DNA of 64,000 nucleotides from Methylorubrum aminovorans (GTDB taxonomy: Bacteria; Pseudomonadota; Alphaproteobacteria; Rhizobiales; Beijerinckiaceae). Positions 37,673-47,117 of this stretch are shown piece by piece. A model generated the notes under the pieces. That model was not told the DNA's origin. It ran no database searches and saw nothing but the letters and a program-made list of their open reading frames with translations. The DNA is taken from contig NZ_BPRC01000001.1 in NCBI RefSeq assembly GCF_022179725.1, forward strand, positions 496,001 to 560,000, read 5' to 3'. The translations under genes were made by a program, and so were the position numbers. The first letter of the stretch is position 1. The number at the start of each line of letters is the position of its first letter.

Positions 37673-39235
37673 ATGGCGAACACCACTCAGAGCGCGAAGG
37701 ACCGCGTCGTCATCTTCGACACGACGCTGCGCGACGGCGAGCAGTGCCCCGGCGCCACCATGACGCTGGACGAGAAGCTGGCGGTGGCCGAGCTGCTCGA
37801 CGGAATGGGCGTCGACATCATCGAAGCGGGCTTCCCCATTGCCTCCAACGGCGATTTCGAGGCCGTCTCCGAGATTGCCCGGCGCACCAAGCGCGCCACC
37901 GTGGCCGGCCTCGCCCGCGCCATCCCGGCCGACATCGCCCGTGCGGGCGAGGCGGTGCGCCATGCCGAGCGCGGGCGCATCCATACCTTCGTCTCGACCT
38001 CGGCGATCCACCTCGCCCACCAGATGCGCAAGACGCAGGACGAGGTGATCGAGATCATCCTGAAGACCGTGGCGCAGGCCCGCGACCTCGTCGAGGACGT
38101 GGAATGGTCCGCCATGGACGCGACCCGCACTGACATCGACTATCTCTGCCGCTGCGTCGAGGCGGCGATCCGCTCGGGCGCCACCACCATCAACCTGCCC
38201 GACACGGTGGGCTACGCCACGCCGCAAGAATACGGCGCGATGTTCCGTGCCGTGCGTGAGCGCGTGCCGAACGCAGACAAGGCGATCTTCTCGGTGCATT
38301 GCCACAACGATCTGGGATTGGCGGTGGCGAACTCGCTCGCCGGCCTGGAGGGCGGCGCCCGGCAGATCGAGTGCACGATCAACGGCATCGGCGAGCGGGC
38401 GGGCAACGCCGCGCTCGAAGAGATCGTCATGGCGATCCGCACACGCGCCGACGTGATGCCCTACGACACCGGCATCGACACGACGATGCTGACCCGCGCC
38501 TCGAAGCTCGTCAGCCACGCGGCGAACTTCCCCGTGCAGTACAACAAGGCCATCGTCGGCCGGAACGCCTTCGCCCACGAGAGCGGCATCCACCAGGACG
38601 GCATGCTCAAGCATTCCGAGACCTACGAGATCATGACCCCGGCCTCCGTCGGCTTGGCCAAGACCTCGCTGGTGATGGGCAAGCATTCGGGCCGGGCCGC
38701 GTTCAAGTCGAAGCTCGGCGAGCTCGGCATCTCGCTGTCCGACAACCAGTTCCAGGACGTGTTCGAGCGCTTCAAGGATCTCGCCGATCGCAAGAAGCAC
38801 GTCTACGACGAGGATATCGAGGCGCTGGTCGATCAGAACCTCGCCACCGCCCGCGACCGCATCAAGCTGGTCTCGCTCTCGGTCATTGCGGGTACGCGCG
38901 GCCCGCAGCGCGCCACGATGAAGATCGAGATGGACGGCCGCACCTTCACCGAGGAGGCCGACGGCAACGGGCCGGTGGATGCGGTGTTCAACGCGATCCA
39001 CGCCATCGTGCCTCACGATGCCATGCTCGAACTGTATCAGGTTCACGCCGTGACCGAGGGGACCGACGCGCAGGCCGAAGTCTCGGTTCGGCTCAAGGCC
39101 GGCGAGAGTTCGGTCACGGCCCGCGGCGCCGACCCGGACACGCTGGTGGCCTCGGCCAAGGCGTATCTGTCGGCGCTGAACAAGCTCTCGGCGGCCTCCG
39201 TACGGCTGCACGCCCAGCACGCTGCGGTGGTGTGA
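37673..39235 (+). CDS. leuA: 2-isopropylmalate synthase
   Basis: LeuA condenses acetyl-CoA with 2-oxoisovalerate, committing carbon to leucine. The 520-residue protein has [19 protein letters not shown] at the N terminus (metal and substrate site), [13 protein letters not shown], and a C-terminal regulatory domain from about 390, [21 protein letters not shown], the leucine feedback region. ATG 37673 is supported by homologous starts (MANTTQ...). It is preceded by the leader described above and followed by a repeat element, then ilvD. Confidence 0.97.
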   Translation: MANTTQSAKDRVVIFDTTLRDGEQCPGATMTLDEKLAVAELLDGMGVDIIEAGFPIASNGDFEAVSEIARRTKRATVAGLARAIPADIARAGEAVRHAERGRIHTFVSTSAIHLAHQMRKTQDEVIEIILKTVAQARDLVEDVEWSAMDATRTDIDYLCRCVEAAIRSGATTINLPDTVGYATPQEYGAMFRAVRERVPNADKAIFSVHCHNDLGLAVANSLAGLEGGARQIECTINGIGERAGNAALEEIVMAIRTRADVMPYDTGIDTTMLTRASKLVSHAANFPVQYNKAIVGRNAFAHESGIHQDGMLKHSETYEIMTPASVGLAKTSLVMGKHSGRAAFKSKLGELGISLSDNQFQDVFERFKDLADRKKHVYDEDIEALVDQNLATARDRIKLVSLSVIAGTRGPQRATMKIEMDGRTFTEEADGNGPVDAVFNAIHAIVPHDAMLELYQVHAVTEGTDAQAEVSVRLKAGESSVTARGADPDTLVASAKAYLSALNKLSAASVRLHAQHAAVV

Positions 39236-39244
39236 TCACGCTCG

Positions 39245-39339
39245 CCGTCATTGCGAGCGGCAGCGAAGCAATCCAGCAGCGCGACCTGTCCGGATCGTGC
39301 AGTGCCCTGGATTGCCACGGCTTCGCCTCGCAATGACGG
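39245..39339. repeat. REP-like palindromic element
   Basis: A 95-bp element with perfect 13-bp terminal inverted repeats (CCGTCATTGCGAG and CTCGCAATGACGG) and inner complementary segments GCGAAGCAATCCAG and CTGGATTGCCACGG, enabling a long hairpin. It resembles the interspersed palindromic repeats of Hyphomicrobiales (CGTCATTGCGAGC type). It lies 10 bp after the leuA stop. Another copy in the window is not seen. Confidence 0.85.
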
Positions 39340-39391
39340 ATTTGGCGCCGTGACGGCGCATCACGTTTTGAAGTCGCAAAGTCGATAAAGA

Positions 39392-41227
39392 ATGCCCGCC
39401 TATCGCTCCCGCACCACCACCCACGGCCGCAACATGGCCGGCGCCCGCGGCCTGTGGCGGGCCACGGGCATGAAGGATTCGGACTTCGGCAAGCCGATCA
39501 TCGCGGTGGTGAACTCGTTCACGCAGTTCGTGCCCGGCCACGTCCACCTGAAGGATCTCGGCCAGCTTGTCGCCCGCGAGATCGAGCAGGCCGGCGGCGT
39601 CGCCAAGGAATTCAACACCATCGCGGTCGATGACGGCATCGCCATGGGCCATGACGGGATGCTCTACTCGCTGCCGTCGCGCGAGCTGATCGCCGATTCC
39701 GTCGAGTACATGGTCAACGCGCATTGCGCCGACGCCATGGTCTGCATCTCGAACTGCGACAAGATCACCCCCGGCATGCTGATGGCGGCGCTTCGCCTCA
39801 ACATCCCGGCGGTCTTCGTCTCCGGCGGGCCGATGGAGGCCGGCAAGGTCGTGATGAACGGCGTCACCCGCAAGTTCGACCTCGTCGACGCCATGGTGGC
39901 GGCGGCCGACGACCGTGTCTCCGACGAGGACGTCGCGGTCATCGAGCGCTCGGCCTGCCCGACCTGCGGCTCCTGCTCGGGCATGTTCACGGCCAATTCC
40001 ATGAACTGCCTCACCGAGGCGCTCGGCCTGTCGCTGCCGGGCAATGGCTCGACGCTGGCCACGCATGCCGACCGCAAGCGCCTCTTCGTCGAGGCCGGGC
40101 ACCTCATCGTCGATCTGGCTCGCCGCCACTACGAGCAGGACGACGCCAGCGTGCTGCCGCGCGCGATCGCAACCATGGCCGCGTTCGAGAACGCGATGAC
40201 GCTCGACATCGCCATGGGCGGCTCGACCAATACGGTGCTGCACCTGCTGGCTGCCGCGCACGAGGGCGAGGTGCCGTTCACCATGGCCGATATCGACCGG
40301 CTTTCGCGCCGGGTGCCGGTGCTGTGCAAGGTCGCGCCCGCGGTCGCGGACATCCACATGGAGGACGTGCACCGGGCCGGGGGCATCATGGGCATCCTCG
40401 GCGAACTCGATCGCGCCGGGTTGATCGATCGCACCGTTGGCAATGTCGGTTCGGGCACACTCGGCGCAGCGCTCGACCGCTGGGACGTGACAAAGACCCA
40501 GAGTCCCTCGGTGCAGGAATTCTTCCGCGCGGCGCCGGGCGGCGTGCCGACCCAGGTCGCCTTCAGCCAAGCCTCGCGCTGGGATGAACTCGACCTCGAC
40601 CGAGAAAAGGGCGTCATCCGCGACGCCGAGCACGCCTATTCGAAGGACGGCGGCCTCGCGGTGCTCTACGGCAACTTGGCGGAAGACGGCTGCATCGTGA
40701 AGACGGCCGGCGTCGACGCCTCGATCCTCACCTTCACCGGCACGGCCCACGTTTTCGAGAGCCAGGACGCGGCGGTGGACGGCATCCTCAACGGCCGGGT
40801 GAAGGCGGGCGAAGTGGTGCTGATCCGCTATGAGGGTCCCCGCGGCGGCCCCGGCATGCAGGAGATGCTCTATCCGACGAGCTACCTGAAATCGAAGGGC
40901 CTCGGCAAAGCCTGCGCACTGGTCACCGACGGCCGCTTTTCCGGCGGCTCCTCGGGCTTGTCCATCGGCCACGTCTCGCCGGAAGCCGCCGAGGGCGGGC
41001 TGATCGGACTCGTCGAACAGGGCGATCCGATCGAGATCGACATCCCGAACCGCCGCATCCATCTCGCCGTGGACGAGGCGGTGCTCGCCGAGCGCCGCGC
41101 TGCCCGCGATGCGGAGGGCTGGCGCCCGGCCGCTCCCCGCAAGCGCAAGGTCAGCACGGCCCTTCGTGCCTACGCGATGCTCGCCACCAGCGCCGCCAAG
41201 GGCGCGGTGAGGAAGATCGAGGATTAG
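39392..41227 (+). CDS. ilvD: Dihydroxy-acid dehydratase
   Basis: IlvD dehydrates dihydroxyisovalerate and dihydroxymethylvalerate in branched-chain amino acid synthesis; its product 2-oxoisovalerate is the LeuA substrate. The 611-residue protein has the Fe-S ligands in [10 protein letters not shown] and [16 protein letters not shown], plus the C-terminal [19 protein letters not shown] segment. The family N terminus ([20 protein letters not shown]) fixes ATG 39392. A small GC hairpin (39345-39360) separates it from the repeat. leuA and ilvD are contiguous and plausibly co-regulated. Confidence 0.97.
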   Translation: MPAYRSRTTTHGRNMAGARGLWRATGMKDSDFGKPIIAVVNSFTQFVPGHVHLKDLGQLVAREIEQAGGVAKEFNTIAVDDGIAMGHDGMLYSLPSRELIADSVEYMVNAHCADAMVCISNCDKITPGMLMAALRLNIPAVFVSGGPMEAGKVVMNGVTRKFDLVDAMVAAADDRVSDEDVAVIERSACPTCGSCSGMFTANSMNCLTEALGLSLPGNGSTLATHADRKRLFVEAGHLIVDLARRHYEQDDASVLPRAIATMAAFENAMTLDIAMGGSTNTVLHLLAAAHEGEVPFTMADIDRLSRRVPVLCKVAPAVADIHMEDVHRAGGIMGILGELDRAGLIDRTVGNVGSGTLGAALDRWDVTKTQSPSVQEFFRAAPGGVPTQVAFSQASRWDELDLDREKGVIRDAEHAYSKDGGLAVLYGNLAEDGCIVKTAGVDASILTFTGTAHVFESQDAAVDGILNGRVKAGEVVLIRYEGPRGGPGMQEMLYPTSYLKSKGLGKACALVTDGRFSGGSSGLSIGHVSPEAAEGGLIGLVEQGDPIEIDIPNRRIHLAVDEAVLAERRAARDAEGWRPAAPRKRKVSTALRAYAMLATSAAKGAVRKIED

Positions 41228-41261
41228 TCGGCCCAAACGGTGGTTCTGGATCCTACCCCGC

Positions 41262-41403
41262 TCCTCATGCTGAGGCGCCTGCGAAAGCGCACCTCGACGC
41301 ACGGCGCGCGGTTGATCCAGGCCCGGCGCATCGCGGAAAGCCGTGGCAGAACCGGTGGCGCGTGCTTCGAGGCTCGCGTGCCTCGAGCGCCTCAGCCAGA
41401 GGA
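41262..41403. repeat. Degenerate palindromic element
   Basis: About 142 bp bordered by imperfect 17-bp inverted repeats: TCCTCATGCTGAGGCGC on the left and GCGCCTCAGCCAGAGGA on the right (15 of 17 pair). It contains GCTTCGAGG and CCTCGA stretches that also occur in the 49351 element, so both look like members of one family. It sits between ilvD and dgcN, in a 287-bp gap with no gene. Confidence 0.65.
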
Positions 41404-41514
41404 AGGATGCGATTCCGCAGATTGCGGCGGCTCGCACTCGCGCATCGGGCACGGATCACGCATAGACGCGTTCTCAGGCCGTGCTTCGCACCGGATGGGA
41501 GAGACGTCGAACCC

Positions 41515-42525
41515 ATGCAGATCGCCACGCCCTACCTGATGTTCCTCGGCGACGTGCCGGACCGGCTCGCCGCGAAGACCGCCTACGGCATCAACGATTG
41601 GCGTCCCGAATGGTGCGTCGGCCAGCTTCGGATGGAAGGCTGCGCCGCCGATCTCGGCATTCCCGACCTGACGCTGGAAGAGGCGGTCGCCAAGGGCTGC
41701 AAGACCATGGTGGTCGGTGTGGTCAATGCCGGCGGTGTGCTGCCCGAGCACTGGGTGACGGAGATCGTCACCGCGCTCGATGCAGGCCTCGACGTGGCCA
41801 GCGGGCTGCACGTGCGCCTCGGCTCGATCCCCCAGATCGCCGAGGCTGCGAAGCGCAATGGCCGCGCCCTGCACGATGTCCGCCACACCACCGAGACCTT
41901 CCCCACCGGCAAGGGCACGAAGCGGCCAGGTCGGCGCCTGCTGACCGTCGGCACCGATTGCTCCGTCGGAAAGAAATACACCGCGCTCGCCCTGGAGCGC
42001 GGCATGCGCGAGCGCGGCTTCGATGCCGACTTCCGCGCGACGGGCCAGACAGGCGTGTTCATCTCCGGCCGCGGTGTGGCCATCGACGCGGTGGTGGCCG
42101 ACTTCATCTCAGGGGCCGTCGAGTGGGTGGCGCCCGCCGCTGATCTGAACCACTGGGATCTGATCGAGGGGCAGGGCTCGCTGTTCCATCCCTCCTTTGC
42201 CGGCGTCAGCCTCGGCCTGTTGCACGGGGCGCAGGCCGATGCCTTCGTTGTCTGCCACGAGCCGACCCGCACGCGGATGCGCGGCGTCGAGGCGAACCTG
42301 CCGACGATCCAGGACGTGATCGATCTGACGATTCGCTGCGGCTCCCTCACCAATCCCGGCATCCGCCCCGTGGGCATCGCCGTGAACACGCAGGCGCTCA
42401 CCGAGCCGCAGGCCCTCACGCTGCTGCGCGAGACGGAGGCCGCCCATGGTCTGCCCGCCACCGATCCCGTGCGCTTCGGCGTCGGGGGGATCGTGGATCG
42501 AATCGCCGCCGAGTTCCCGGCCTGA
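41515..42525 (+). CDS. dgcN: DUF1611 N-acetyltransferase DgcN
   Basis: The DgcN/DgcA pair catabolises D-glutamate: DgcN N-acetylates D-Glu and DgcA converts the product to the L form. The 336-residue protein has the DUF1611 start MQIATPYLMFLGDVPDRLAAK, the mid-domain P-loop-like VGTDCSVGKKYTALAL, and IEGQGSLFHPSF plus the C-terminal VNTQALTE segment. ATG 41515 agrees with the family start; the frame is open to 41362. dgcA follows 13 bp later, which strongly supports the assignment. Confidence 0.85.
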   Translation: MQIATPYLMFLGDVPDRLAAKTAYGINDWRPEWCVGQLRMEGCAADLGIPDLTLEEAVAKGCKTMVVGVVNAGGVLPEHWVTEIVTALDAGLDVASGLHVRLGSIPQIAEAAKRNGRALHDVRHTTETFPTGKGTKRPGRRLLTVGTDCSVGKKYTALALERGMRERGFDADFRATGQTGVFISGRGVAIDAVVADFISGAVEWVAPAADLNHWDLIEGQGSLFHPSFAGVSLGLLHGAQADAFVVCHEPTRTRMRGVEANLPTIQDVIDLTIRCGSLTNPGIRPVGIAVNTQALTEPQALTLLRETEAAHGLPATDPVRFGVGGIVDRIAAEFPA

Positions 42526-42538
42526 GGGAGAGCTGCCG

Positions 42539-43519
42539 ATGCCGCGTCTGACTGTTGCCGTCGAGTGCTTTCCCATCGCCGGATCGTTCACGATCTCCCG
42601 CGGTAGCCGCACCGAGGCGGTCGTCGTCGTCGCGACCGTCGAGGACGGCCGGTTTCGAGGCCGGGGCGAGTGCGTGCCCTACGCCCGCTACGACGAGACG
42701 GTCGAGAGCGTCGTCGCCGCGCTTGAACAGCAGGCGGATTGGATCGACGGCGGGGGAGGGCGCTTCGATCTCGCCGGCCGTATGAAGCCGGGCGCCGCCC
42801 GCAATGCGCTGGATTGCGCCCTATGGGATCTCGAGGCGAAGCGCACCGGTACGCCCGCCTATGAGCTCGCTGGCCTTGCCGCGCCGGTGCCGGTCACCAC
42901 GGCCTATACCTTGAGCCTCGGGGGCCCTGAGGCGATGGAGGAGGCGGCCCGCGCGGCCGCGCACCGGCCGCTCCTAAAGGTGAAGCTCGGCGGCGAGGGC
43001 GATCCCGAGCGGATCGCCGCGGTGCGCCGAGGCGCGCCCGAATCCCGTCTCATCGTCGATGCCAACGAGGCGTGGCGGCCGGAGACGATCCGCGACAACC
43101 TCATGGCCTGCGCGGCGGCCGGCGTCGACCTGATCGAGCAGCCCTTGCCGGCGGGTGAGGACGAACTCCTGGCCGCGATCGACCGCACGATTCCGATCTG
43201 CGCCGACGAGAGCCTGCACGACCGTGCCGGGCTCGACGCCCTGGCCCGGCGTTACGACGCGATCAACATCAAGCTCGACAAGGCCGGCGGCCTCACCGAG
43301 GCGCTGAAGCTCGTGCACGAGGCTCGGGCGCGCGGCTTCGAGATCATGGTCGGCTGCATGGTCGGCTCGTCGCTCGCCATGGCCCCGGCGATGCTGCTCG
43401 CGCATCACGCCGCCTATGTCGATCTCGACGGGCCGCTCCTGCTGGGCCAGGATCGCGAGCCGGCCCTGCGCTACGAGGGCAGCACCGTCCATCCGCCGTT
43501 GCCCGAACTGTGGGGGTGA
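42539..43519 (+). CDS. dgcA: Enolase-superfamily racemase DgcA (dipeptide epimerase-like)
   Basis: The 326-residue protein has the muconate lactonising/dipeptide-epimerase fold: catalytic KxK in LLKVKLGG, metal ligands in VDANEAW, LIEQPLP and CADESLH, and the second catalytic lysine in INIKLDKAGG. Family members epimerise dipeptides (Ala-D/L-Glu) or N-acetyl amino acids. Its coupling to dgcN suggests N-acetyl-D-glutamate racemase in D-Glu catabolism; an L-Ala-D/L-Glu epimerase role in murein recycling is the alternative. It converges on the SLT gene 13 bp away. Confidence 0.85.
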   Translation: MPRLTVAVECFPIAGSFTISRGSRTEAVVVVATVEDGRFRGRGECVPYARYDETVESVVAALEQQADWIDGGGGRFDLAGRMKPGAARNALDCALWDLEAKRTGTPAYELAGLAAPVPVTTAYTLSLGGPEAMEEAARAAAHRPLLKVKLGGEGDPERIAAVRRGAPESRLIVDANEAWRPETIRDNLMACAAAGVDLIEQPLPAGEDELLAAIDRTIPICADESLHDRAGLDALARRYDAINIKLDKAGGLTEALKLVHEARARGFEIMVGCMVGSSLAMAPAMLLAHHAAYVDLDGPLLLGQDREPALRYEGSTVHPPLPELWG

Positions 43520-43531
43520 GACCGGAGGCGC

Positions 43532-44650
43532 CTACTGCACCGTGTGGAGCGCCAGCGAGGGCGCCACGGAGTCGTTGAGGCGCAGGCGGGCGTCGAGGAT
43601 CGGCTCGGCCGACTCGTCGGTCATCTGCTGCGCGAGGTCGGCGATGGCTTGGTACTGGCTCATGCGCTGGTCGATCATGCCGTCGAGCTTCTCGTGGACT
43701 TCCGCCACGGTGAGGCTGCGGCGCTTGGCACCGTCCTTGGCGGTGAAGATGGCGCGGTTGGCGCGCGCGGCGCGGCCAAAGGCGGCCTGAGCGACCTTGT
43801 CCGGATCCTCGGCGCTGAGCGAGAGGAACTTGCCGGCGCTCGCCGTGCCGAGGAAATGCGCAAGGTAGAGTTCGGTTGTCTTCAACTCGCGGCCGATCCG
43901 GGCCTCGATCCGGCTGCGGTCGCGCTTGATCAGCTCACCCGCCATCAGGCCGGAGATGTAGGGGTCGTTGCGCAGGTCGAGCACACGCTTGCGCAGGCCC
44001 GCATCGGCGATGGTGATGCCCGTGCCCTGCCCCTTCACCGCCGCAGCCTCGGTGGCGAGGCCGTGCTTGGCGCCGTACTGGCGGATCATCTCCAGCCACG
44101 TGCCGGTGACGAACTGGAACAGGCCCTGTGCCGAGGAGGCCGAGGACTTCACGCTCGTGTCGAAGCTCGACTCCTTGTCGGCCAGCGCCATCATGTAGAC
44201 CGGATCGACGCCGGTCACCTCGGAGGCCTTCAGGATCGTCTCCACCAGGGGACGCGGCACGCTCATGGTGCCGAAGCGCAGGATCTCGTCGTCGTTGTCC
44301 GAGCGCGGATTCGTGAACGACGCCTGCAGGCGCTCGATCGGGGCGGTCAGTCCGCCATCCTGGCCGAGCAGCGCGGTGCCGCCCCATTCCAGGTCCGCAC
44401 CGGCGGGACGAAGATCGGCACGCACCATCATCGGGATCGATGCGGACACTTCTGCGTTCTCATAGGCCGACACCGCTTGGGGCGCGGCCATCAGCAGGGT
44501 GACGCCGGTGGCTACAGTGGCGAAGCCGCGCACGAGCAGAGAACGGCCGCGCGACGGGCGCGGGGCGAAGTCATTGCTGGCATTCGACCCGCACGGCACG
44601 AGTCGGCTCACGTCGTCGGCGCAGAGCGCCGGCTCCGGGTAAACCCCCAT
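43532..44650 (-). CDS. Exported lytic transglycosylase (SLT domain)
   Basis: The 372-residue protein has an N-terminal extension and an internal signal-like hydrophobic stretch (about residues 38-58, GFATVATGVTLLMAAPQAV), then an SLT/lysozyme-like domain from about residue 130 with catalytic Glu in ALADKESSFD and the family motif SSAQGLFQFVTGTW. Such enzymes cleave peptidoglycan with formation of anhydro-sugars, and some open the wall for flagella or secretion. ATG 44650 is chosen because AAGGAAG lies nine bases upstream. A CtrA-like box is located 119 bp upstream. The gene diverges from ino1. Confidence 0.88.
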   Translation of the reverse strand: MGVYPEPALCADDVSRLVPCGSNASNDFAPRPSRGRSLLVRGFATVATGVTLLMAAPQAVSAYENAEVSASIPMMVRADLRPAGADLEWGGTALLGQDGGLTAPIERLQASFTNPRSDNDDEILRFGTMSVPRPLVETILKASEVTGVDPVYMMALADKESSFDTSVKSSASSAQGLFQFVTGTWLEMIRQYGAKHGLATEAAAVKGQGTGITIADAGLRKRVLDLRNDPYISGLMAGELIKRDRSRIEARIGRELKTTELYLAHFLGTASAGKFLSLSAEDPDKVAQAAFGRAARANRAIFTAKDGAKRRSLTVAEVHEKLDGMIDQRMSQYQAIADLAQQMTDESAEPILDARLRLNDSVAPSLALHTVQ

Positions 44651-44965
44651 CGGTCTTCCTTGTTGATGCCTCGGCGTTCTTGGGTGCCGGGCTTCGTTTT
44701 GACCGGCGGAGGTTTCGCCGCCGGGTGTGACCACAATGGGACCACCGCGTGATCCAAACGTGATCCCGTTAATGCTGCGTTAAGCCATTGTGTTTACGAT
44801 ATTTTAACCAATCGATGCAGGTCGGCCGAATGCTGGCCTGCGGCAAAGATGGCAGTGTTGGTGCTGGAACGCTCTAGGTCGGTCACAGTTGTCATGGGCC
44901 GCGCGGCGACCAGTTAGGGCACAACCTAAGGCGTCAGCGCCACAGAGCAGAAAGATCGAGTTCCC
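44651..44965. other. Divergent intergenic region SLT / ino1
   Basis: A 315-bp region between the transglycosylase and the inositol-phosphate synthase gene, less GC-rich between about 44750 and 44830. It contains TTAA-N7-TTAA (listed separately) and TTTTAACCAAT at 44802-44812. The region must promote both the transglycosylase gene and the long inositol cluster. No gene is supported. Confidence 0.55.
44769..44783. promoter_or_regulatory. CtrA-box-like sequence
   Basis: TTAATGCTGCGTTAA fits exactly the consensus TTAA-N7-TTAA for the cell-cycle response regulator CtrA. It is 119 bp upstream of the transglycosylase start. A second TTAACC half-site lies at 44805-44810. Binding is inferred from the consensus only; the motif is short and could occur by chance, though it is rare in this GC-rich background. 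Confidence 0.5.
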
Positions 44966-46159
44966 ATGGGCATTCAGACCGGTCGACGCGTCGGAGTGGC
45001 GTTCGTTGGCATGGGCGGTGCAGTCGCAACGACAGCTATCGCCGGCATCGAAACCATCAAATCGGGTTCGAACCGTCTGGATGGACTGCCGCTCGCGGGC
45101 GTGCCTGTCGCCGGCATGGCCGACTACAAGGATCTCGTCTTCGGCGGCTGGGACCTGAACGGCGACGACCTTGCCTCCGCCGCCACTGGTCACGGCGTGC
45201 TGACCCGCGAGGACATCGAGAACGGCGCCCAGGCCCTCAAGGGCATCACCCCCTGGCCGGCGGTCGGCTCGGCCAAGTTCTGTAAGAACATCGACGGCGG
45301 CAACCGCATCGTCGCCAAGGACCATCGCGAGACCGTCTCCGTCATCGCCAACGACCTCAACCGCTTCCGCAAGGAAAGTAACCTCGACGACGTCGTGGTG
45401 ATTAACCTCGCCTCGACGGAGCGCTGGCCCGACCTCGCCGACCCGGTTCTCAACTCGGCCGAGGCTTTCGAGAAGGGGCTGGATTCGAGCGATGAGTCGA
45501 TCTCGCCCGCGATGCTCTACGCCTACGCCGCCATCAAGAGCGGCGTGCCCTACGCGAACTTCACGCCTTCCGTCGCCGCCGACGTGCCGGCGCTGATGGA
45601 GCTTGCCCGCGAACTCAACGTCCCGGTGGCCGGCAAGGACGGCAAGACCGGCCAGACCATGATGAAGACGGTTCTGGCGCCCGCCCTGAAGGCCCGCCAG
45701 CTTCACGTCGACGGCTGGTTCTCGACCAACATCCTCGGCAACCGCGACGGTCTCGCGCTGAACGACCCGAACTCGCTGCAGTCGAAGCTCAACACCAAGG
45801 GCACGGTGCTCGATTCGATCCTCGGCTATCCCGTCGAGGACCACCTGGTTCACATCCACTATTACCGCCCGCGCGGCGACGACAAGGAAGCCTGGGACAA
45901 CATCGACGTCACCGGCTTCATGGGTCAGCGCATGCAGATCAAGGTGAACTTCCTCTGCAAGGACTCGATCCTGGCCGCACCGCTCGTCATCGAGATCGCC
46001 AGGGTCCTCGACCTCGCCAAGAGCCGCGGCGATGGTGGCGTACAGGAGCAGCTCTCGACCTTCTTCAAAGCGCCCATGGTGAAGAACGGCCACGGCCCGG
46101 AGCACGATTTCGGCAAACAGCAGCGCATGCTGTTCGATTGGCTCGGCGTGCAGCAGTAA
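44966..46159 (+). CDS. ino1: Inositol-3-phosphate synthase
   Basis: The 397-residue product is a myo-inositol-1-phosphate synthase, which cyclises glucose-6-phosphate using internal NAD redox. Landmarks are VAFVGMGGAVATTAIAGIE (Rossmann loop), NGDDLASAATGHG, the region VVVINLASTERWP, GVPYANFTPSVAADVP, and the catalytic core VAGKDGKTGQTMMKTVLAP with NILGNRDGLALNDP. The length matches the bacterial enzymes. Inositol synthesis is uncommon in alphaproteobacteria, so this gene defines the cluster that follows. The HD-like gene starts 12 bp after its stop. Confidence 0.94.
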   Translation: MGIQTGRRVGVAFVGMGGAVATTAIAGIETIKSGSNRLDGLPLAGVPVAGMADYKDLVFGGWDLNGDDLASAATGHGVLTREDIENGAQALKGITPWPAVGSAKFCKNIDGGNRIVAKDHRETVSVIANDLNRFRKESNLDDVVVINLASTERWPDLADPVLNSAEAFEKGLDSSDESISPAMLYAYAAIKSGVPYANFTPSVAADVPALMELARELNVPVAGKDGKTGQTMMKTVLAPALKARQLHVDGWFSTNILGNRDGLALNDPNSLQSKLNTKGTVLDSILGYPVEDHLVHIHYYRPRGDDKEAWDNIDVTGFMGQRMQIKVNFLCKDSILAAPLVIEIARVLDLAKSRGDGGVQEQLSTFFKAPMVKNGHGPEHDFGKQQRMLFDWLGVQQ

Positions 46160-46171
46160 CGGCTCGCGCCC

Positions 46172-47092
46172 GTGACGGGTTTCTCTGACGCCGGACCGGC
46201 AGCGCCCGTCGCCATGCGGGAATTGCTGGTCGAACTCGGCGATCTCAAGCGCGTCCGCTCGGCGGGGCGCGCGGGCTCGATCGCCGAACGCCTGTTCGCA
46301 CAGGGCTGGTCGGCGCTCACCGGCGGCGCCGCGCCGGAGACGGTGGCTCTCGACATCACCGCTAAGGCGCTCGCCGCCTCACGGCTCTGCGATCTCGATG
46401 CCGCCTTCCTCGCGGCGGCGGGTCTCGACGAGTCGCAGGCCTCCGGGGTGCTGGTCGCAGGGCTCGATGCTGTCTCAGGCCCGGTCGATGCCGACCTGCG
46501 CGAGCGGCTGGCGGCGTGCCTGCGAAACCCTGCCGCGCTGCCGGCGGGGCCGGTGCCCGGCTTCGTCTCGGCCCTGGCGCAGCAGCCGCGGGCCGGCGTG
46601 ACCTGTCCCGGCAAACCGCGGATCCTGCTGGAGCCGCCGGAGAATCACGCCGAGCACTGCCTCGTCGTTGCGGTCTACGGCGTGCTGCTCAGCCCGTTCT
46701 ACCGGGCCGATGCGACAACCGTCTTCCTCGCGAGCATGGCGCACCACTTCCACAACGCGGCGATGCCGGATGCCGGCTTCACCGGTGAGATGCTGCTCGG
46801 CGACCACCTCTGGCCGATCGTCGGGCGCTGCTCGGAATGGGCGTTGGACGAACTGGCGCCGCCGCTACGCGAAACCGTCCGTGCCGCCCGCCTCGTCCTG
46901 CCGGACGATGCGACGGCGGAGGGCCGCGCCTTCCATGCCGCCGATTCCATCGACCGCGTCCTGCAGATCGCCCAGCATCTGCGGGCGGCCTCGCTGACCA
47001 TGGACACGGTGCTCGGCGAGATGGAACTGGTCCATGCCGGGCCGGTCAAGGCTTTCCAGGATCGCGTTCTGACCGATATGCGCATCCCGTGA
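46172..47092 (+). CDS. HD-domain-like protein (putative phosphohydrolase)
   Basis: The 306-residue protein has no motif I can name with certainty, but residues 155-265 resemble an HD domain: ENHAEHC (His162), MAHHFHNA (His191-His192) and AFHAADSIDRVLQI (His255, Asp258, Asp261). The tandem HH replaces the canonical HD pair, so metal-dependent phosphatase activity would be noncanonical. Its position, 12 bp after ino1 and 25 bp before the methyltransferase, suggests it dephosphorylates inositol phosphate or a related intermediate; that is inference. GTG 46172 is used; ATG 46214 is possible. Confidence 0.7.
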   Translation: MTGFSDAGPAAPVAMRELLVELGDLKRVRSAGRAGSIAERLFAQGWSALTGGAAPETVALDITAKALAASRLCDLDAAFLAAAGLDESQASGVLVAGLDAVSGPVDADLRERLAACLRNPAALPAGPVPGFVSALAQQPRAGVTCPGKPRILLEPPENHAEHCLVVAVYGVLLSPFYRADATTVFLASMAHHFHNAAMPDAGFTGEMLLGDHLWPIVGRCSEWALDELAPPLRETVRAARLVLPDDATAEGRAFHAADSIDRVLQIAQHLRAASLTMDTVLGEMELVHAGPVKAFQDRVLTDMRIP

Positions 47093-47117
47093 CGTTTCGC
47101 GCTGTCCGGCAGTTCTC

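Noticed and set aside
39248..41452. Open frame of 734 codons antisense to ilvD
   Set aside because: It is a shadow of codon usage in a high-GC gene: His/Arg/Gly/Asp-rich, no domain, and fully antisense to a complete ilvD.
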